From NCBI RefSeq assembly GCF_002127545.1, contig NZ_MUBK01000005.1, forward strand, positions 78,924 through 142,923: DNA of 64,000 nucleotides. Reading direction: 5' to 3'. Source of the DNA: Xenorhabdus beddingii. Lineage in GTDB: Bacteria; Pseudomonadota; Gammaproteobacteria; Enterobacterales; Enterobacteriaceae. The position numbers and the translations under genes were made by a program. Positions 11,516 to 22,616 of this stretch are shown one piece after another (position 1 is the stretch's first letter; every line of letters begins with the position of its first letter). The notes below the pieces were generated by a model. The model saw nothing but the letters and a program-made list of their open reading frames with translations. It had not been told where the DNA came from and ran no database searches.

Positions 11516-12976
11516 GTGTCCGAATTATCAACCTTATCCCCTCAACCACTATGGGATATTTTTGCCCAAATTTGTTCCATTCCGCATCCATCCTACCATG
11601 AAGAAACGCTGGCAGCCCATATCATTGAGTGGGCAAAAAGCAAAGATTTCCATGTGGAGCGGGATGACGTCGGTAATATTTTGATTAGAAAACCGGCTTC
11701 GAAAGGTATGGAAAATCGCAAGGCCGTTGTACTTCAAGCGCACCTTGATATGGTTCCACAAAAAAACAATGATACCCAGCACGATTTCACCCAAGATCCG
11801 ATCCGCCCTTACATTGACGGTGATTGGATTACGGCCGAGGGGACAACGCTAGGCGCTGATAACGGGATCGGCATGGCTTCTGCTCTGGCCGTCTTGGCGG
11901 ACGAAACAGTCAAACATGGTCCATTGGAAGTGTTGCTGACCATGACCGAAGAAGCGGGCATGGATGGTGCGTTCGGCCTGAAATCCGGCTGGTTGCAGGC
12001 CGATATTCTGATCAATACCGATTCAGAAGAAGAAGGCGAAATTTACATGGGCTGTGCCGGGGGCATTGATGTTGTTACCACTTTGCCATTATCCCGTGAA
12101 GCTCTGCCAGCCGGTTACAAAACTCTGGAACTGACGATTAAAGGGTTAAAAGGTGGCCACTCTGGTGGCGATATTCATCTCGGATTGGGCAATGCCAACA
12201 AATTACTGGCGCGTTTCCTGGCGGCACAGGCAGATGACTTGAACCTGAAATTGATTCATCTGCAAGGGGGAACGCTGCGCAATGCCATCCCCCGTGAAGG
12301 TTCCTGTGTCATTGCCGTTCCTGCTGATCAACTTGAAACACTGCATCAACGGAAAGAGCGCTATCTGGAAACATTGACAAACGAGTATGCGGTCGTTGAA
12401 GCCAACCTTACCCTCCTGCTGGATGAAATCGAAACATCAACACCGGCGTTGACGGCCGATTGCCAGACCCGTTTCCTGTCCATGCTCAATGCCATGCCTA
12501 ACGGCGTTATCCGCATGAGTGATGTGGCCAAAGGCGTTGTAGAAACTTCGCTGAACGTCGGCGTGGTGACAATGGATGAAGAAAAAGTCGAGGTTTTTTG
12601 CCTGATCCGTTCACTGATCGAAACGGGCAAGACGTATGTTGCTGAAATGCTGAATTCTCTGGCAAAACTGTCTGGTGCAAAAACAGTAGCCAGCGGCAGC
12701 TATCCGGGCTGGCAGCCTGATGCCGATTCGCCAGTGATGCATCTGGTTCGCGAAACGTATCAACAACTTTTCGATAAAACCCCCAATATCATGGTCATCC
12801 ATGCAGGTTTGGAATGTGGCCTGTTCAAAGAGCCGTATCCCGACATGGACATGGTTTCCATCGGTCCGACCATTCGTGGCGCGCATTCCCCGGATGAGAA
12901 AGTTCACATTAAGAGCGTGGGTCAATATTGGCAACTACTGACCGCAATTCTGAAATCTATTCCGGTTAAAGAGTAA
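11516..12976 (+). CDS. pepD: Cytosol non-specific dipeptidase (aminoacyl-histidine dipeptidase, peptidase D)
   Basis: PepD (486 aa) is a zinc metallodipeptidase of the M20 family that hydrolyses dipeptides such as carnosine. Metal-site motifs are VVLQAHLDMVPQ, GADNGIGMA, EEAGMDGAFGL and the C-terminal HAGLECGLF and GAHSPDE. The frame is opened by GTG at 11516, preceded by an AGGAG ribosome-binding site (TTACAGGAGATTCGCC); this gives the E. coli-like SELSTLSPQPLWDIFAQICS start. It is monocistronic and faces dinB. Confidence 0.96.
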   Translation: MSELSTLSPQPLWDIFAQICSIPHPSYHEETLAAHIIEWAKSKDFHVERDDVGNILIRKPASKGMENRKAVVLQAHLDMVPQKNNDTQHDFTQDPIRPYIDGDWITAEGTTLGADNGIGMASALAVLADETVKHGPLEVLLTMTEEAGMDGAFGLKSGWLQADILINTDSEEEGEIYMGCAGGIDVVTTLPLSREALPAGYKTLELTIKGLKGGHSGGDIHLGLGNANKLLARFLAAQADDLNLKLIHLQGGTLRNAIPREGSCVIAVPADQLETLHQRKERYLETLTNEYAVVEANLTLLLDEIETSTPALTADCQTRFLSMLNAMPNGVIRMSDVAKGVVETSLNVGVVTMDEEKVEVFCLIRSLIETGKTYVAEMLNSLAKLSGAKTVASGSYPGWQPDADSPVMHLVRETYQQLFDKTPNIMVIHAGLECGLFKEPYPDMDMVSIGPTIRGAHSPDEKVHIKSVGQYWQLLTAILKSIPVKE

Positions 12977-13017
12977 TAAAAAGATCAATAAAAAGTCACA
13001 ACAGAACCCTATTGCCC

Positions 13018-13043
13018 CTCCCCTATTCTCTGCCGTAGGGGAG
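13018..13043. other. Hairpin between convergent pepD and dinB
   Basis: Arms CTCCCCTA (13018-13025) and TAGGGGAG (13036-13043) enclose a 10-nt loop in the convergent gap. There is no clear T-run on either side, so termination is only suggested. Just before it, an AATAAAAAG motif is duplicated directly after the pepD stop. Confidence 0.45.
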
Positions 13044-13052
13044 ATTCCAGCG

Positions 13053-14108
13053 TTATAACGCCAGTAAAAGCTGACGTTCCAATTGTGGATTTTGTAAGGT
13101 GACATGCAGCCCAACCAACCGGACGCCCCGCCCTTCCCTGCGCATTTCCCACGCCTGTTTTGCGACCCGAATCAGATCGGCCTTATCCAATACAGGATGA
13201 GTATGTTCCTGTGTCGTCATTTGGAAATCATCAAACTTTAATTTGATACCCTGACGGGCAATGCGCAGATCGGGGTTTACCTTTGCTAACCGTTTTTCCA
13301 GCTCAGGATAAAGTTTTTCAATTAATTCCACACACTCATGCCATTCATGAATATCCTGCGCCAGTGTTTTTTCTACCCCAACCGATTTGCGCAAGCGTTC
13401 TGGCGTGATCGGCCGTTGATCAATGCCGTGGCAACGTTGCCAAAGTGATACCCCAAATTTGCCCAAACTTTTTATTAACGCCAGTTTATCGTAGTGTTGA
13501 ACATCAGAGCAGGTTTCCAGCCCCATGTCTGACAGCCGTTTGGCCGTCACTTTTCCAACTCCGGGAATTTTGCGTAATGGCAGTGACTTAACAAACGTAT
13601 CGACCTGTTCAGGAGAGATAACATATTGACCATTGGGTTTATTAATATCAGACGCTATCTTGGCTAAAAACCGGACTGGCGCAACGCCGGCGGAAGCCGT
13701 TAACTGCAATTCATCAAAAATGACCTGACGGATTTCCTCGGCAATCAATGTCGCAGAACCGTGGCAATAGTGACATTCTGTCACATCGAGATAGGCTTCA
13801 TCCCAAGAGAGAGGTTCAATCAACCCGGTGTAACGGGAAAAAATCTGCCGGATATGCTGGGACACTTCTTTATAAATCGCCATGCGGCCGGGGATCACTT
13901 TCAATTGCGGGCAGAGTTTTAACGCCATGGCGGTGGGCATTGCACTATGCACCCCAAAGCGACGGGCAGGGTAATTTGCCGTGCTAATTACCCCTCGCCG
14001 ATCAGCACTTCCCCCCACCGCAATAGGTCTATTGCGAAGTAATGGGTTATCCCTCATTTCAATGGCAGCAAAAAAACAGTCCATATCAATATGAATAATT
14101 TTGCGCAT
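13053..14108 (-). CDS. dinB: DNA polymerase IV
   Basis: DinB (351 aa) is the Y-family translesion polymerase. Palm motifs are [13 protein letters not shown] at the start, [20 protein letters not shown], and [10 protein letters not shown] with the catalytic acidic pair, followed by helix-hairpin-helix [15 protein letters not shown]. The open frame extends 14 codons upstream, but the ATG at 14108 gives the canonical [13 protein letters not shown] start and has GGGGAG before it. The LexA-like site at 14131-14146 overlaps that extension, which supports the shorter start. Confidence 0.96.
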   Translation of the reverse strand: MRKIIHIDMDCFFAAIEMRDNPLLRNRPIAVGGSADRRGVISTANYPARRFGVHSAMPTAMALKLCPQLKVIPGRMAIYKEVSQHIRQIFSRYTGLIEPLSWDEAYLDVTECHYCHGSATLIAEEIRQVIFDELQLTASAGVAPVRFLAKIASDINKPNGQYVISPEQVDTFVKSLPLRKIPGVGKVTAKRLSDMGLETCSDVQHYDKLALIKSLGKFGVSLWQRCHGIDQRPITPERLRKSVGVEKTLAQDIHEWHECVELIEKLYPELEKRLAKVNPDLRIARQGIKLKFDDFQMTTQEHTHPVLDKADLIRVAKQAWEMRREGRGVRLVGLHVTLQNPQLERQLLLAL

Positions 14109-14130
14109 CTGATCTCCCCACACCAAAAGA

Positions 14131-14146
14131 CTGTATAAATATACAA
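14131..14146 (-). promoter_or_regulatory. LexA box upstream of dinB
   Basis: CTGTATAAATATACAA lies 23 bases before the dinB start. It matches the CTGT-N8-ACAG LexA core except for the last base. Together with the recA site this points to SOS control of dinB. Confidence 0.8.
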
Positions 14147-14150
14147 GCAT

Positions 14151-14490
14151 ATCTAGTGAAAGTTAAGCTAATTTTTAGCAAAATTTCAATGGATTGATTT
14201 ATTGATGGGGCATTATTCATGGTGAAATGAAAATATTAAATAATCCCATTAAGTGATTATATAAGAGATAAATAACAGCAAAAAACATTGAGATAAATAG
14301 CACATTTAAACAGGATAAAATAAAAAACCTTTTATTGATTGTTTTTCAGTTACATATTTCACTCAATCCATTAAATAACCATTTAATATATCATTTATTT
14401 TCAATACAGCGGTGACAGGGATGTATTTACTCTGTACCATTAGATAAATCAATAAATTAAATAGGTTTATTAAAAAATATAAGGATAGTA
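14151..14490. other. AT-rich intergenic region
   Basis: This 340-base gap between divergent dinB and the MFS gene is very AT-rich. I see no further gene, tRNA or strong hairpin. It presumably contains the promoter of the transporter. Confidence 0.5.
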
Positions 14491-15738
14491 ATGAAAAATA
14501 ATATTTCCTTTTTTCTATATCAAATGTCTGATATTTTATTTACCTCCTCTACAAGAGCATTTGCTATGCTATTCTCATGGTGGATGATTGAAGTCCTTAA
14601 TCTAGACTTTCAACTTGGGTGGTTCATTTTTTCATCATGGTTATTGCAAGTCTTATTTCTGGTCTTTATGAGTAACCTTGGAGACAGATTCAATAAGAAA
14701 ACCATCCTATTTTTTTGTATCATCCCAACCTCTTTACTTTTAATTCTCGCTAATTTTATAGATACCCGTCTCTATCTCCCGTTAGGCATTATCTCTATTT
14801 TTGCTTCTATTTCAGCCATACTCATTCAACCAATTGGCACCAGTATTCTTCCTGAAATCAGTGATGAAAATAAGTTGGAGTCTGCCTTTAAATACAGAGG
14901 GGTTGTTAATTCCGTTAATATTATCCTTGGGCCTGCTATATCTGGGATCGTTATTCATTATTTAAAAATAGACGGAGCTTTACTTTTTATTTCGCTAATG
15001 TCGCTTTCATCAATCATTGGATTTTATTTTATAAAAAATCAGAAAAAAGAGAAACCATTACAACAACATACCGGCAACATAGGCAGTATTAAGATCATTA
15101 CCAAAAACCCAACAGAAACCCGTCTGGTTATCGTTTCCTCCTTTTTCAATTTCACGACAGTCCCATTAGTTACTTATATTACTCCACTGATTATCATCAA
15201 TGAATTTAAACTCAGCGCCTTACAGGTGGGGATTGCCGAGGCAACATTTGGGGTCGGTATGATGATTGGCAGTGTCATCATTATTAACTATCTGAATAAA
15301 CTCCTCTGCAAAGCCCACAGTGCCTTTATTGCCGCCTTCACGATATCTGTATGTATCGCTGGTATCTCCACGGCAACCTCATTAATCGGGTTGTGCAGTT
15401 ATATGTTAATCAGTGGAATTGGTTTGGTTATTTATAATATCAATACCACTTCCATTCGCTGCCTGGCAACACCGGAATCTTATCGTAATACCATGGAATC
15501 AAAATTTCTGGCTATTTGCATAGTCTCAATACCGTTGGGGATGATATCGGCAACTTACATTGTAGAAAGTTATGACATAAGAATTCTGTTACTCGCCTTC
15601 TCTGCCTCAATGGGATTGATGTCGTTCCTGGTTCTGTTTTCACCCAAATATGTGGAGATATCAAAAATGTCAGAAGCTCAATTGAATGGTTATTATGGTA
15701 AACTCTATCCTGATGCTTACCCTTCAAAAAATAGATGA
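14491..15738 (+). CDS. MFS transporter, AT-rich accessory gene
   Basis: This 415-aa integral membrane protein has about 12 hydrophobic segments. The loop after segment 2 carries an MFS motif-A-like stretch (SNLGDRFNKKTI). It ends in a short polar tail, AQLNGYYGKLYPDAY. The substrate cannot be told from sequence. The base composition is clearly more AT-rich than the flanking dinB and bet genes, and it sits alone between two minus-strand units, which suggests acquisition. The C-terminal halves and tails resemble the MFS protein at 58643-59878, so the window carries two members of one subfamily. Siderophore or small-metabolite export is possible but unproven. Confidence 0.8.
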   Translation: MKNNISFFLYQMSDILFTSSTRAFAMLFSWWMIEVLNLDFQLGWFIFSSWLLQVLFLVFMSNLGDRFNKKTILFFCIIPTSLLLILANFIDTRLYLPLGIISIFASISAILIQPIGTSILPEISDENKLESAFKYRGVVNSVNIILGPAISGIVIHYLKIDGALLFISLMSLSSIIGFYFIKNQKKEKPLQQHTGNIGSIKIITKNPTETRLVIVSSFFNFTTVPLVTYITPLIIINEFKLSALQVGIAEATFGVGMMIGSVIIINYLNKLLCKAHSAFIAAFTISVCIAGISTATSLIGLCSYMLISGIGLVIYNINTTSIRCLATPESYRNTMESKFLAICIVSIPLGMISATYIVESYDIRILLLAFSASMGLMSFLVLFSPKYVEISKMSEAQLNGYYGKLYPDAYPSKNR

Positions 15739-15800
15739 TAGGATTTTTATCTATTTTAGCAGATAAACTCATTATCTAACTTGATAAAGAATATCAATAA

Positions 15801-15837
15801 AAAACGCCTGCAATTTCATATAGCGCAGGCGTTTTTT
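15801..15837. terminator. Bidirectional terminator between the MFS gene and betT
   Basis: Stem AAAACGCCTGC (15801-15811) / GCAGGCGTTTT (15825-15835) is followed by more T on the plus strand and preceded by A-runs that become T-runs on the minus strand. It serves two convergent genes. Confidence 0.9.
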
Positions 15838-15849
15838 TATCCTTTATGC

Positions 15850-17892
15850 TTATCCACCACTCGGAAAAATCAGCGTTTGTCCCGGCGATTCACGATTAAG
15901 GTGAATAAAATTCAGGTGTTTCTCATAATGATCAAGAATATCGCTGATGATTTGCTCTTTGGTATAATCCATCAAGTCATTACCCTGCGTCCCTTCCATC
16001 AAAAACGTTTCCAAACGGTAATAGTCAGATTTGCCTGATCTCGCCCGATAGGTAAATCCGGGTACGGAATAACGTTGCGGCCAAATCTGATAAACAAAAT
16101 TCTGCTCATCGCCCAAATCAACAACCAATTCAAGGGGATTCAGCCTCTTGCTCCCTTGCGCAGGCAAGGCGTGGAACTGAACACTTGCACCACGCACGAC
16201 CAACTCTTTGGCAACGTCCAACATGGCTGGACGACACACCATATCCAGCATCCGCTGAGTGTTTTTCGTGCCCGGAAAATGCATCATACGGCTCAGGCGC
16301 TGTTTCCAGTTCAGGGAGCCATTATCATGCACCAATGTCGGCGATGTATTCTGCAATGCACTGGCCTTGCGAAAATCCTCTACCCGCAACGATTTATATA
16401 ATCCTGCCATGATAAAAAAGATCACAAAACTAAAAGGCAGCCCCATGATTACCGTCATATTCTGCAAAGCGGAAATGCCATCCGTCATCAATACCCCCAG
16501 CGTCAGTACACCAATCGCCACAGACCAGAATATCCGCAGCCAGTTCGGTGAGTCATTATTAATATCACTGAGGTTAGAAGTGAAATTGCCTAAAACCAGC
16601 GATCCCGAATCTGCGGAAGTCACGTAAAACAGCAGCCCCGTGATTGTGGCAACAGAAGCACTTAGCGTGAACGCCGGATACAGTGCCAGCAAATCATAAA
16701 ATCCCCGCTCCGGGTGAACTAACACGGTTTCAGCTAATTGAGGGTTGCCATGAAGAATTTCATATAACGCGCTATTGCCAAAAACCGACAGCCAAATCAG
16801 GGTAAAAACAAAGGGAATAATCAGCGTTCCCATCACAAACTGGCGGATCGTGCGGCCACGGGAAATACGGGCCAGAAATAATCCAACAAACGGTGCCCAG
16901 GCGACCCACCACGCCCAGAAAAACAGCGTCCAGCTATTCATCCATTCAGTCGGCCGCTCAAATGCGAAACTATTGAGTGTCATGCCCATAAAACGGCTGA
17001 TGTAATCACCCACATTCTGCACCAGCCCATTAAGCAAAAACTCCGTATCCCCCACAAACAGAATAAACAACACCAACCCCAACGCCAGCAGTACATTCAG
17101 TTCAGACAGAAACCGAATCCCTTTGTTCACCCCAGAGGTCACAGACACCGTTGCCACGATAACCGACAGCAGTATTAATCCGCCCTGAACGCCCAACCCC
17201 TGTGGCAATCCGAACAGCACTTTTAGCCCATAGTTTAACTGCACAACGCCAATCCCAAGTGTTGTCGCGATGCCGAAAATCGTTCCTATCACTGCGGCAA
17301 TATCCACAATGTGACCAATCGGCCCTTTGATGCGATTCCCGAAAATAGGGTAAAGCGCCGAACGGATAGTTAATGGCAAATTGTAACGATAACTGAAATA
17401 ACCCAGCGCAATCCCTACCAAAGCATACATAGACCAGCCCGTCAGGCCATAGTGAAACAGTGTCCACACCATCGCCTGACGGGCTGCTTCAATGGTTTCT
17501 CCTTCGCCCGTTGGCGGACGCATATATTGAGTAACCGGTTCAGCCACCGAGAAAAACATCAAATCAATACCTATTCCGGCGGCAAACAGCATGGCAGCCC
17601 AACTGAGCAAACTGAATTCTGGCTTGGATTGTTCTGGCCCTAACTTGATGGAACCAAAACGGGAAGCCGCAACAAAAATGACGAACACAATGTAAAGCGT
17701 AGCCGCCAGCAAGTAGTACCAGCCAAACGTTTTAGAGACCCAGGATAGAGTATTTTTTATCCAGACACTTGTTGCCTCCGTGAAGAAAATCGTGAATAGA
17801 GAAAAAATGATAATCAGTCCAGCAGAAGCGAAAAAAACGACAGAGTTCAGTGTATCCTTCTGAGTGTTTTTCGGACTGTCTTGTATGTTCAT
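15850..17892 (-). CDS. betT: High-affinity choline transporter BetT
   Basis: BetT (680 aa) is a BCCT-family proton-coupled choline importer with 12 membrane segments and a long cytoplasmic C-terminal domain (about residues 520-680) that senses osmolality. Highly conserved stretches include SKTFGWYYLLAATLYIVFV, FFSVAEPVTQYM, NSWTLFFWAWWVAWAPFVGL and the tail QNFVYQIWPQRYSVPGF. An upstream ATG (17916) is in frame; I prefer the ATG at 17892 because AGGAA precedes it and it begins like E. coli BetT. It is divergent from betIBA and feeds choline to BetA and BetB. Confidence 0.96.
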   Translation of the reverse strand: MNIQDSPKNTQKDTLNSVVFFASAGLIIIFSLFTIFFTEATSVWIKNTLSWVSKTFGWYYLLAATLYIVFVIFVAASRFGSIKLGPEQSKPEFSLLSWAAMLFAAGIGIDLMFFSVAEPVTQYMRPPTGEGETIEAARQAMVWTLFHYGLTGWSMYALVGIALGYFSYRYNLPLTIRSALYPIFGNRIKGPIGHIVDIAAVIGTIFGIATTLGIGVVQLNYGLKVLFGLPQGLGVQGGLILLSVIVATVSVTSGVNKGIRFLSELNVLLALGLVLFILFVGDTEFLLNGLVQNVGDYISRFMGMTLNSFAFERPTEWMNSWTLFFWAWWVAWAPFVGLFLARISRGRTIRQFVMGTLIIPFVFTLIWLSVFGNSALYEILHGNPQLAETVLVHPERGFYDLLALYPAFTLSASVATITGLLFYVTSADSGSLVLGNFTSNLSDINNDSPNWLRIFWSVAIGVLTLGVLMTDGISALQNMTVIMGLPFSFVIFFIMAGLYKSLRVEDFRKASALQNTSPTLVHDNGSLNWKQRLSRMMHFPGTKNTQRMLDMVCRPAMLDVAKELVVRGASVQFHALPAQGSKRLNPLELVVDLGDEQNFVYQIWPQRYSVPGFTYRARSGKSDYYRLETFLMEGTQGNDLMDYTKEQIISDILDHYEKHLNFIHLNRESPGQTLIFPSGG

Positions 17893-18032
17893 AGGCAGTT
17901 CCTGAAATAATTGCATGTAGAGATATGAAAAAGGCTAATGGATATAACACATTGAATCAAAAATAAAATTTAAGTCATATTGAATAGTTTTAAGTGCAAA
18001 TTGTGAAAATATTGTAATAAAACATATTTAAT

Positions 18033-18054
18033 TTTGATTGAACATTCAATCAAA
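18033..18054. promoter_or_regulatory. Probable BetI operator
   Basis: Arms TTTGATTGAA and TTCAATCAAA are perfectly complementary around a 2-nt centre, in the divergent betT-betI promoter region. The core TTGAAC-type half-sites resemble the known BetI binding site between betT and betI of E. coli. Choline would release the repressor. Confidence 0.75.
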
Positions 18055-18101
18055 AAAAAGTTTAATGAGCGCCGAATGTTTGATTTTCTGAGCATAAAAT
18101 C

Positions 18102-18689
18102 ATGCCAAAAATTGGAATGCAGTCCATAAGAAAACAACAACTCATTGATGCAACATTAATTGTCGTCAATGAAGTGGGGATGCAGGAAGCAAGTATTGCG
18201 CAAATAGCCCGGAAAGCAGGGGTTTCCAACGGGATTATCAGCCACTACTTTAAAGATAAAAACGGGCTACTCGAAGCCACCATGCGTTACTTATTACACC
18301 AACTGAGAATGGCTGTAGCGCGCCGAATACGCCTGCTTGACGACACCACCCCCATGCAAAAACTGAAGGCCATTGTCGAAGGGAATTTTGATCCCAGCCA
18401 AATCAACAGCGCTGCCATGAAAACTTGGTTGGCATTTTGGGCCAGCAGTATGCACCAACCCAGCCTTTATCGCTTACAACAGGTCAATGAACGCCGTTTG
18501 TATTCCAATATCTGTGTCGAATTCAAACGTACTCTGCCAAAAAAAGAAGCGCAACTTGCGGCACAAGGGCTGGCTGCATTGATTGATGGTCTATGGCTGA
18601 GAAGCGCATTAAGCAGCAAACCTTTTGATCTCGATGGAGCATTAAAAATCACCCTCGATTACATCGAACAGAAACTCGGTCCGGCCTGA
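18102..18689 (+). CDS. betI: HTH-type repressor BetI
   Basis: BetI (195 aa) is a TetR-family repressor of the bet genes that responds to choline. The N-terminal helix-turn-helix is [20 protein letters not shown] (about residues 28-47), followed by [15 protein letters not shown]. The length matches E. coli BetI (195). It is first in betI-betB-betA, with a 42-base gap to betB. A palindromic operator lies 48-69 bases upstream of its start. Confidence 0.95.
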   Translation: MPKIGMQSIRKQQLIDATLIVVNEVGMQEASIAQIARKAGVSNGIISHYFKDKNGLLEATMRYLLHQLRMAVARRIRLLDDTTPMQKLKAIVEGNFDPSQINSAAMKTWLAFWASSMHQPSLYRLQQVNERRLYSNICVEFKRTLPKKEAQLAAQGLAALIDGLWLRSALSSKPFDLDGALKITLDYIEQKLGPA

Positions 18690-18731
18690 ATTCTGACTTA
18701 TAACCCAATGGATAAGCTCTAAGGAGAATCT

Positions 18732-20210
18732 ATGACTCATTTCAGCTCACAGAAACTTTATATCCACGGTGCTTATGTTGATAGTACCCATCCCAACACC
18801 ACCATGTTTGATGCCATTAATCCTGCCAATGGCGAGATTATTGCTCAATTTCAATCCGCAACTGAGCAAGATGTGGATTTAGCGGTCAAAAGCGCCCATC
18901 AGGGGCAGAAAATCTGGGCGTCAATGACGCCGGTAGAGCGTTCCCGGATCTTACACAAGGCCGTAGATATATTGCGTGAACGCAATGATGAACTGGCGGA
19001 GTTGGAAACACTGGATACCGGCAAGCCACTTTCTGAAACCCAACAGGTTGATATTGTCACGGGTACCGATGTGCTGGAATATTATGCAGGTTTGATCCCT
19101 GCCCTTGAAGGCCAGCAAATTCCACTGCGTGAATCTTCTTTCGTGTACACACGCCGTGAACCTCTGGGGGTCGTAGCCGGCATCGGGGCATGGAACTATC
19201 CCATTCAAATCGCGCTCTGGAAATCAGCGCCCGCGCTGGCTGCCGGCAATGCCATGATTTTCAAGCCCAGTGAAGTCACTTCCCTGACCGCCCTGAAACT
19301 GGCCGAAATCTATACCGAGGCCGGTTTGCCTGACGGTGTATTCAACGTCCTGACTGGCGCAGGCCATGAAGTGGGGCATTATCTGGCTATTCATCCGCAA
19401 ATCGCCAAAATGTCGTTTACGGGTGGCATTGTCACCGGCAAGAAAGTGATGGCGAATGCTTCAGGGGCAACGTTAAAAGAAGTCACCATGGAATTGGGCG
19501 GTAAATCTCCGCTGATCATCTTTGATGATGCCGATCTGGATCGCGCTGCCGATATTGCCATGATGGCAAATTTTTTCAGCTCAGGTCAGGTTTGTACCAA
19601 TGGCACCCGGGTTTTTGTCCCCAAGGCACTGCTTGCGCAATTTGAAGCTAAAATTCTTGAACGTGTTAAACGCATTCGCATTGGCTCGCCCCTCGATCCC
19701 AACACCAATTTTGGCCCTCTGGTGAGCTTTCCACATATGGAATCTGTTTTGCGCTATATCGAAAGCGGCAAAAATTCCAATGCCCGTTTGCTCTGTGGCG
19801 GTAAACGCCTGCTGGAAGGCGATCTGGCGAAAGGTGCATTTGTTGCACCGACGGTATTCAGTGATTGTACTGATGATATGCTGATTGCGCAGGAAGAAAT
19901 ATTTGGCCCTGTGATGTCTATTCTGACTTATGAAACGGAAGATGAAGTCATTGCCAGAGCCAATGATACAAAATATGGCCTGGGTGCGGGCTTGGTGACG
20001 AAAGATCTGTCCCGGGCACATCGCGTAATCCACCAACTGGAAGCCGGGATCTGCTGGATCAACACATGGGGAGAGTCCCCGGCAGCCATGCCGGTGGGGG
20101 GTTACAAGCATTCCGGGGTGGGTCGTGAAAATGGGTTGGTCACACTGCAACATTACACTCAAATCAAATCAATCCAGGTCGAACTGGGTGATTTTGAATC
20201 CCTATTTTAA
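18732..20210 (+). CDS. betB: Betaine aldehyde dehydrogenase
   Basis: BetB (492 aa) oxidises betaine aldehyde to glycine betaine with NAD(P). It has the aldehyde dehydrogenase fold. The glutamate base is in [10 protein letters not shown] and the catalytic cysteine in [32 protein letters not shown] is the cofactor region. AAGGAG precedes the ATG at 18732. It lies between betI and betA (27-base gap) in one operon. Confidence 0.97.
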   Translation: MTHFSSQKLYIHGAYVDSTHPNTTMFDAINPANGEIIAQFQSATEQDVDLAVKSAHQGQKIWASMTPVERSRILHKAVDILRERNDELAELETLDTGKPLSETQQVDIVTGTDVLEYYAGLIPALEGQQIPLRESSFVYTRREPLGVVAGIGAWNYPIQIALWKSAPALAAGNAMIFKPSEVTSLTALKLAEIYTEAGLPDGVFNVLTGAGHEVGHYLAIHPQIAKMSFTGGIVTGKKVMANASGATLKEVTMELGGKSPLIIFDDADLDRAADIAMMANFFSSGQVCTNGTRVFVPKALLAQFEAKILERVKRIRIGSPLDPNTNFGPLVSFPHMESVLRYIESGKNSNARLLCGGKRLLEGDLAKGAFVAPTVFSDCTDDMLIAQEEIFGPVMSILTYETEDEVIARANDTKYGLGAGLVTKDLSRAHRVIHQLEAGICWINTWGESPAAMPVGGYKHSGVGRENGLVTLQHYTQIKSIQVELGDFESLF

Positions 20211-20237
20211 TCCATCACTGAAACAGGGGAGATAACA

Positions 20238-21917
20238 ATGGTATTTGATTACATTATTATCGGTGCTGGTTCAGCGGGGAACGTACTTGCAACCCGTTTG
20301 ACGGAAGATCCCGATGTAACGGTCCTGCTGCTGGAAGCCGGTGGGCCAGATTATCGATGCGACTTTCGTACCCAAATGCCGGCAGCGCTGGCATATCCTT
20401 TGCAGGGAACCCGTTATAACTGGGCATATGAAACCGATCCTGAACCCCATATGAACCATCGACGCATGGAATGTGGTCGCGGAAAAGGGCTGGGTGGCTC
20501 TTCACTCATCAACGGCATGTGCTACATCCGTGGCAATGCGATGGATTTTGATCATTGGGCAACGCAGCCGGGTCTGGAAGACTGGACTTATCTTGATTGC
20601 CTGCCTTACTTTCGCAAGTCTGAATCACGGGATATTGGCGGAAATGACTATCACGGCAGTGATGGCCCCGTCAGTGTCACGACCCCCAAAGCGGGAAATA
20701 ATGAACTCTTTCATGCGATGGTTGCAGCCGGTATTCAAGCAGGATATCCGCGTACTGAAGATTTAAATGGCTACCAGCAAGAAGGCTTTGGCCCAATGGA
20801 TCGCACGGTCACCCCCAACGGGCGTCGGTCCAGTACCGCCCGGGGTTATCTGGATCAAGCGCGATCGCGTGCCAATCTCACGATTATTACCCATGCCTTG
20901 ACCAATACCCTCGAATTTGCAGGAAAAACAGCGGTTGGGGTCAATTTTTATCGGGGTAATAGTTCGACACCAACGCAAGCGACAGCACGCAAAGAAGTTT
21001 TACTCTGCGCCGGAGCCATTGCTTCCCCGCAGATCTTGCAACGCTCAGGAATTGGGCCAGAAGAGGTATTGAACGAGTTTGGCATTTCTGCGGTACAGGT
21101 ATTACCGGGCGTTGGGCAAAATTTACAAGATCACCTTGAGATGTATTTGCAGTATGAATGCCTTAAACCCGTCTCTCTCTATCCTGCGTTGAAATGGTAT
21201 AACCAACCTCAAATCGGAGCCGAATGGTTATTCAAAGGGACAGGCATTGGTGCCAGCAATCAATTTGAAGCAGGTGGATTTATTCGTACCAATGAAAAAT
21301 TTGCCTGGCCAAATATTCAGTTTCATTTCCTGCCCGTTGCCATTAATTACAACGGCAGTAATGCCGTTAATCAACATGGTTTTCAGGCTCACGTGGGTTC
21401 CATGCGCTCCCCAAGCCGGGGCCGGGTAAAAATTAAGTCACGGGATCCACGTCAGCATCCCAGCATTTTGTTCAACTATATGTCAACCGAACAAGACTGG
21501 CAGGAATTCCGCGATGCGATCCGCATTACCAGGGCAATTATGGCGCAGCCTGCACTGGCTCCGTATTGTGGGCGGGAAATCAGTCCGGGCGCTGAAATCC
21601 AGACTGATGAGCAGCTAGATGCTTTTATTCGTGAACATGCCGAAACCGCATTTCACCCATCATGCAGTTGCAAAATGGGAACAGATGAAATGGCCGTTGT
21701 GGATGGTGAGGGGCGCGTGTATGGTATTGAGAACTTGCGGGTTATTGATGCTTCCATTATGCCAGAAATCATAACGGGTAATTTGAATGCCACAACCATT
21801 ATGATGGCAGAAAAAATAGCGGATAAAATCCGGGGGATTTCTCCTCTGCCACGCAGTCAGGTGAAATATTATGTTGCCAATGGCGCCCCCATCCGCCAAT
21901 TAGCACAAAATAATTGA
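20238..21917 (+). CDS. betA: Choline dehydrogenase
   Basis: BetA (559 aa) is a membrane-associated FAD enzyme of the GMC oxidoreductase family that oxidises choline to betaine aldehyde. The dinucleotide-binding motif is [15 protein letters not shown] near residue 6. GMC signature stretches are [20 protein letters not shown] and [17 protein letters not shown], and the active-site region is [15 protein letters not shown] precedes the ATG. It is the last gene of betIBA. With betT this completes osmoprotectant synthesis from host choline. Confidence 0.97.
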   Translation: MVFDYIIIGAGSAGNVLATRLTEDPDVTVLLLEAGGPDYRCDFRTQMPAALAYPLQGTRYNWAYETDPEPHMNHRRMECGRGKGLGGSSLINGMCYIRGNAMDFDHWATQPGLEDWTYLDCLPYFRKSESRDIGGNDYHGSDGPVSVTTPKAGNNELFHAMVAAGIQAGYPRTEDLNGYQQEGFGPMDRTVTPNGRRSSTARGYLDQARSRANLTIITHALTNTLEFAGKTAVGVNFYRGNSSTPTQATARKEVLLCAGAIASPQILQRSGIGPEEVLNEFGISAVQVLPGVGQNLQDHLEMYLQYECLKPVSLYPALKWYNQPQIGAEWLFKGTGIGASNQFEAGGFIRTNEKFAWPNIQFHFLPVAINYNGSNAVNQHGFQAHVGSMRSPSRGRVKIKSRDPRQHPSILFNYMSTEQDWQEFRDAIRITRAIMAQPALAPYCGREISPGAEIQTDEQLDAFIREHAETAFHPSCSCKMGTDEMAVVDGEGRVYGIENLRVIDASIMPEIITGNLNATTIMMAEKIADKIRGISPLPRSQVKYYVANGAPIRQLAQNN

Positions 21918-21953
21918 ACAATGAATTTGTGCGCGTAAAAAGGAATAAATCAC

Positions 21954-22013
21954 TAATACGGGAAATTGAGAAAGTTACGTTATATTATTAACATACTCAT
22001 TTTTCCCGTATTA
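21954..22013. repeat. 12-bp inverted repeat with 36-bp centre
   Basis: TAATACGGGAAA (21954-21965) and TTTCCCGTATTA (22002-22013) are perfectly complementary and lie in the gap between convergent betA and the GNAT gene. The 60-bp unit could be a transcript-end hairpin or the remains of a miniature element. Confidence 0.6.
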
Positions 22014-22077
22014 ATATTTCAAATAATAATTATTGTTTTATTATATTAGCCCTTTCAGGCTTCATAATGAAAATCCG

Positions 22078-22515
22078 TTACGTCACATCCAGTACCATAA
22101 AGATATGTTCTGCACCTTCCTCCAAATAAATTTCACCACGAGCTTGATAGCCAAGGCTTTCATAAAACGGCCGGGCATGACATTGCGAAGATAATTCAAT
22201 CGCTGAAACTTTATTTTTTCGTCCATAATCCTCAATAAATTCCATGATCTTACGCCCCACTCCCCGACCGCGATAATCTTTCAATACCGCAACACGCCCA
22301 ACTTTAAGCCTGTTATCGTCTTGTGGGATCGCCCGTAGTACCCCGACTGGCTTTTCATCATCAAATATCACCACATGTAAGGCGATATCATCATATTCAT
22401 CAATATCAATTTCCGCTTCAAATCCCTGCTCATCCGCAAATATCTGTTTGCGAATGGAAAATGCGTGTTGAATTAATTCTGAATCCTGCCTTCCCGTACT
22501 GAATTTTATTTTCAT
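22078..22515 (-). CDS. GNAT-family N-acetyltransferase
   Basis: This 145-aa acetyltransferase has the acetyl-CoA pyrophosphate-binding signature RGRGVGRKIMEF (about residues 81-92) after the beta strand LKVGRVAVL. A C-terminal CHARPFYESLGYQARGEIYLEEGAEHIFM stretch is typical of the ElaA/YjcF-like subgroup. The substrate is unknown. It is convergent with betA and stands alone with its own ribosome-binding site (AGGAAA). Confidence 0.82.
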   Translation of the reverse strand: MKIKFSTGRQDSELIQHAFSIRKQIFADEQGFEAEIDIDEYDDIALHVVIFDDEKPVGVLRAIPQDDNRLKVGRVAVLKDYRGRGVGRKIMEFIEDYGRKNKVSAIELSSQCHARPFYESLGYQARGEIYLEEGAEHIFMVLDVT

Positions 22516-22616
22516 TATTATTTCCTGAGTCTTTTTGCGGAATTTCTAATCTACTTTTAGGTGGATAATTAAGTCAAGCAGGCAGGAAGACTATTTCGTT
22601 GACATCAGATAAAAAT

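Noticed and set aside
19581..20162. 193-codon minus-strand open frame inside betB
   Set aside because: It is antisense to intact betB with no recognisable protein character.
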